Shown here: positions 6,153-6,816 of the stretch, piece after piece | Numbering within the stretch: position 1 is the stretch's first letter | Layout of the letters: the number at the start of each line of letters is the position of its first letter | NCBI RefSeq assembly: GCF_004138495.1 | Contig: NZ_ML142870.1 | Location: 113,863-120,678, forward strand | From: Phytoactinopolyspora endophytica | GTDB taxonomy: Bacteria; Actinomycetota; Actinomycetes; Jiangellales; Jiangellaceae | Direction: 5' to 3' | Length of the DNA: 6,816 nt | The notes under the pieces: generated by a model | The model's database searches: none | What the model was told of the DNA's origin: nothing | What the model saw: the letters and a program-made list of their open reading frames with translations, nothing else | Program-made: the position numbers and the translations under genes

Positions 6153-6816
6153 GTGGCGAAGGACAACTTCTGGCATGACGTCCCCGGGCCGGGGTCTCGT
6201 GGCGCGCGGGCGTTTCGTCCCGTGGCGTCGGCCGTCGTACGTACAGCGTGGAACATCCGGCTGCACGGTGACGACCTCGTTCCGGGCGAGGGCCCGGTCA
6301 TTCTCGCCGCGAACCACACCAGCATCCTGGACGGTCCGCTCCTGTACGGCGTCGTCAGGAGACCCGTCCACGCGCTCACGAAAGAAGAGATGTTCGTCGG
6401 GCCGCTCAGGTGGGGGCTGCGGATGATCGGCCAGATCCCGATCGACCGGTCCTGCTACGACCTCCGAGCGATCAAGAACTGCCTCGCCGTGCTGGATCGC
6501 GGCGACGTACTCGCCGTCTACCCGGAGGGCACCCGAGGCGCAGGCGATTTCAGCGTTGTCCGGCCCGGTGCCGCCTACCTCGCGCTCTGCACCGGCGCAC
6601 CGATCGTTCCGGTGGCCGGCCTGGGCGTACGCACGTCGACGAAGTCGACCAGCAGCCTGCCGCGGCTGCGTAGCGGTATCGACCTTGTGTTCGGCCAGCC
6701 CATCCAGACCACGCCCATCGCATGGCCACGGCGGCGGCACGTGGTACGGGAGCTGGCCGACTTCGTCGCCGACAGGTTGCGCAGTCACCTCCGGTACGCT
6801 CGCGAGCTCACCGGAC
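6153..6816 (+). CDS. PlsC-type 1-acylglycerol-3-phosphate acyltransferase family protein (runs off the right edge)
   Basis: The frame is open from a TAA at 6144-6146 to the window end. The GTG at 6153 is the first start codon after that stop, which fixes the earliest possible start; the 221 codons seen are close to the family's usual 220-260, so little is missing. The protein should transfer an acyl chain to lysophosphatidic acid or a similar lipid at the inner face of the cytoplasmic membrane. All four acyltransferase blocks are visible: NHTSILD with catalytic His55 and Asp60, IGQIPIDR at 92-99, YPEGTRG at 123-129 with Glu125, and GAPIVPVAG. There is no strong hydrophobic N-terminal anchor. 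The gene has no obvious functional tie to the decayed genes before it. In many actinomycetes such a gene sits between cmk and der, but cmk is not upstream here. Which acyl acceptor it uses cannot be told from sequence. Confidence 0.88.
   Translation, partial: MAKDNFWHDVPGPGSRGARAFRPVASAVVRTAWNIRLHGDDLVPGEGPVILAANHTSILDGPLLYGVVRRPVHALTKEEMFVGPLRWGLRMIGQIPIDRSCYDLRAIKNCLAVLDRGDVLAVYPEGTRGAGDFSVVRPGAAYLALCTGAPIVPVAGLGVRTSTKSTSSLPRLRSGIDLVFGQPIQTTPIAWPRRRHVVRELADFVADRLRSHLRYARELTG

Overview
The window reads as chromosomal DNA of a high-GC Gram-positive actinomycete. Codons strongly favour G or C at the third position, there are GTG starts, a GTGA stop/start overlap, a DesK-type kinase with a NarL-type regulator, and a GAP/Sap-family membrane protein, a family best known from mycolic-acid bacteria and their relatives. 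The sequence alone does not fix the genus. I see no tRNA, rRNA, CRISPR array, insertion sequence or phage gene.

Layout. (1) 1-1582, plus strand: the 3' end of a dihydrodipicolinate synthase/N-acetylneuraminate lyase-family gene, then, 4 nt later, a complete proline racemase-family gene. Together they look like the end of a trans-4-hydroxy-L-proline catabolic operon: an epimerase making cis-4-hydroxy-D-proline and a candidate deaminase for the later pyrroline intermediate. (2) 1583-1647: a short convergent gap with a 15-bp-arm inverted repeat, probably a two-way terminator. (3) 1648-3890, minus strand: a two-component system, with the sensor kinase first and the response regulator overlapping it by 4 nt. 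(4) 3891-4013: a divergent spacer with a 10-bp perfect palindrome. (5) 4014-4871, plus: a six-helix GAP-family membrane protein. (6) 4885-6047, plus: a decayed stretch. A TetR-family regulator keeps its HTH but has no usable in-frame start codon. It runs straight into the C-terminal two thirds of an NmrA-like NAD(P)-binding protein that has lost its N-terminal Rossmann half and carries an apparent one-base insertion near 5881. This looks like an internal deletion joining two neighbouring genes, plus point frameshifts. (7) 6153-6816, plus: a PlsC-type acyltransferase with a GTG start, running off the right edge.

Functional links. The hydroxyproline genes form one unit and the kinase/regulator pair another. 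The pair and the divergently placed GAP gene may share a control region, so the GAP gene is a reasonable but unproven target. No clearly new system is visible. The most informative anomaly is the regulator/reductase remnant at 4862-6047, which is an evolutionary scar and not a new machine.
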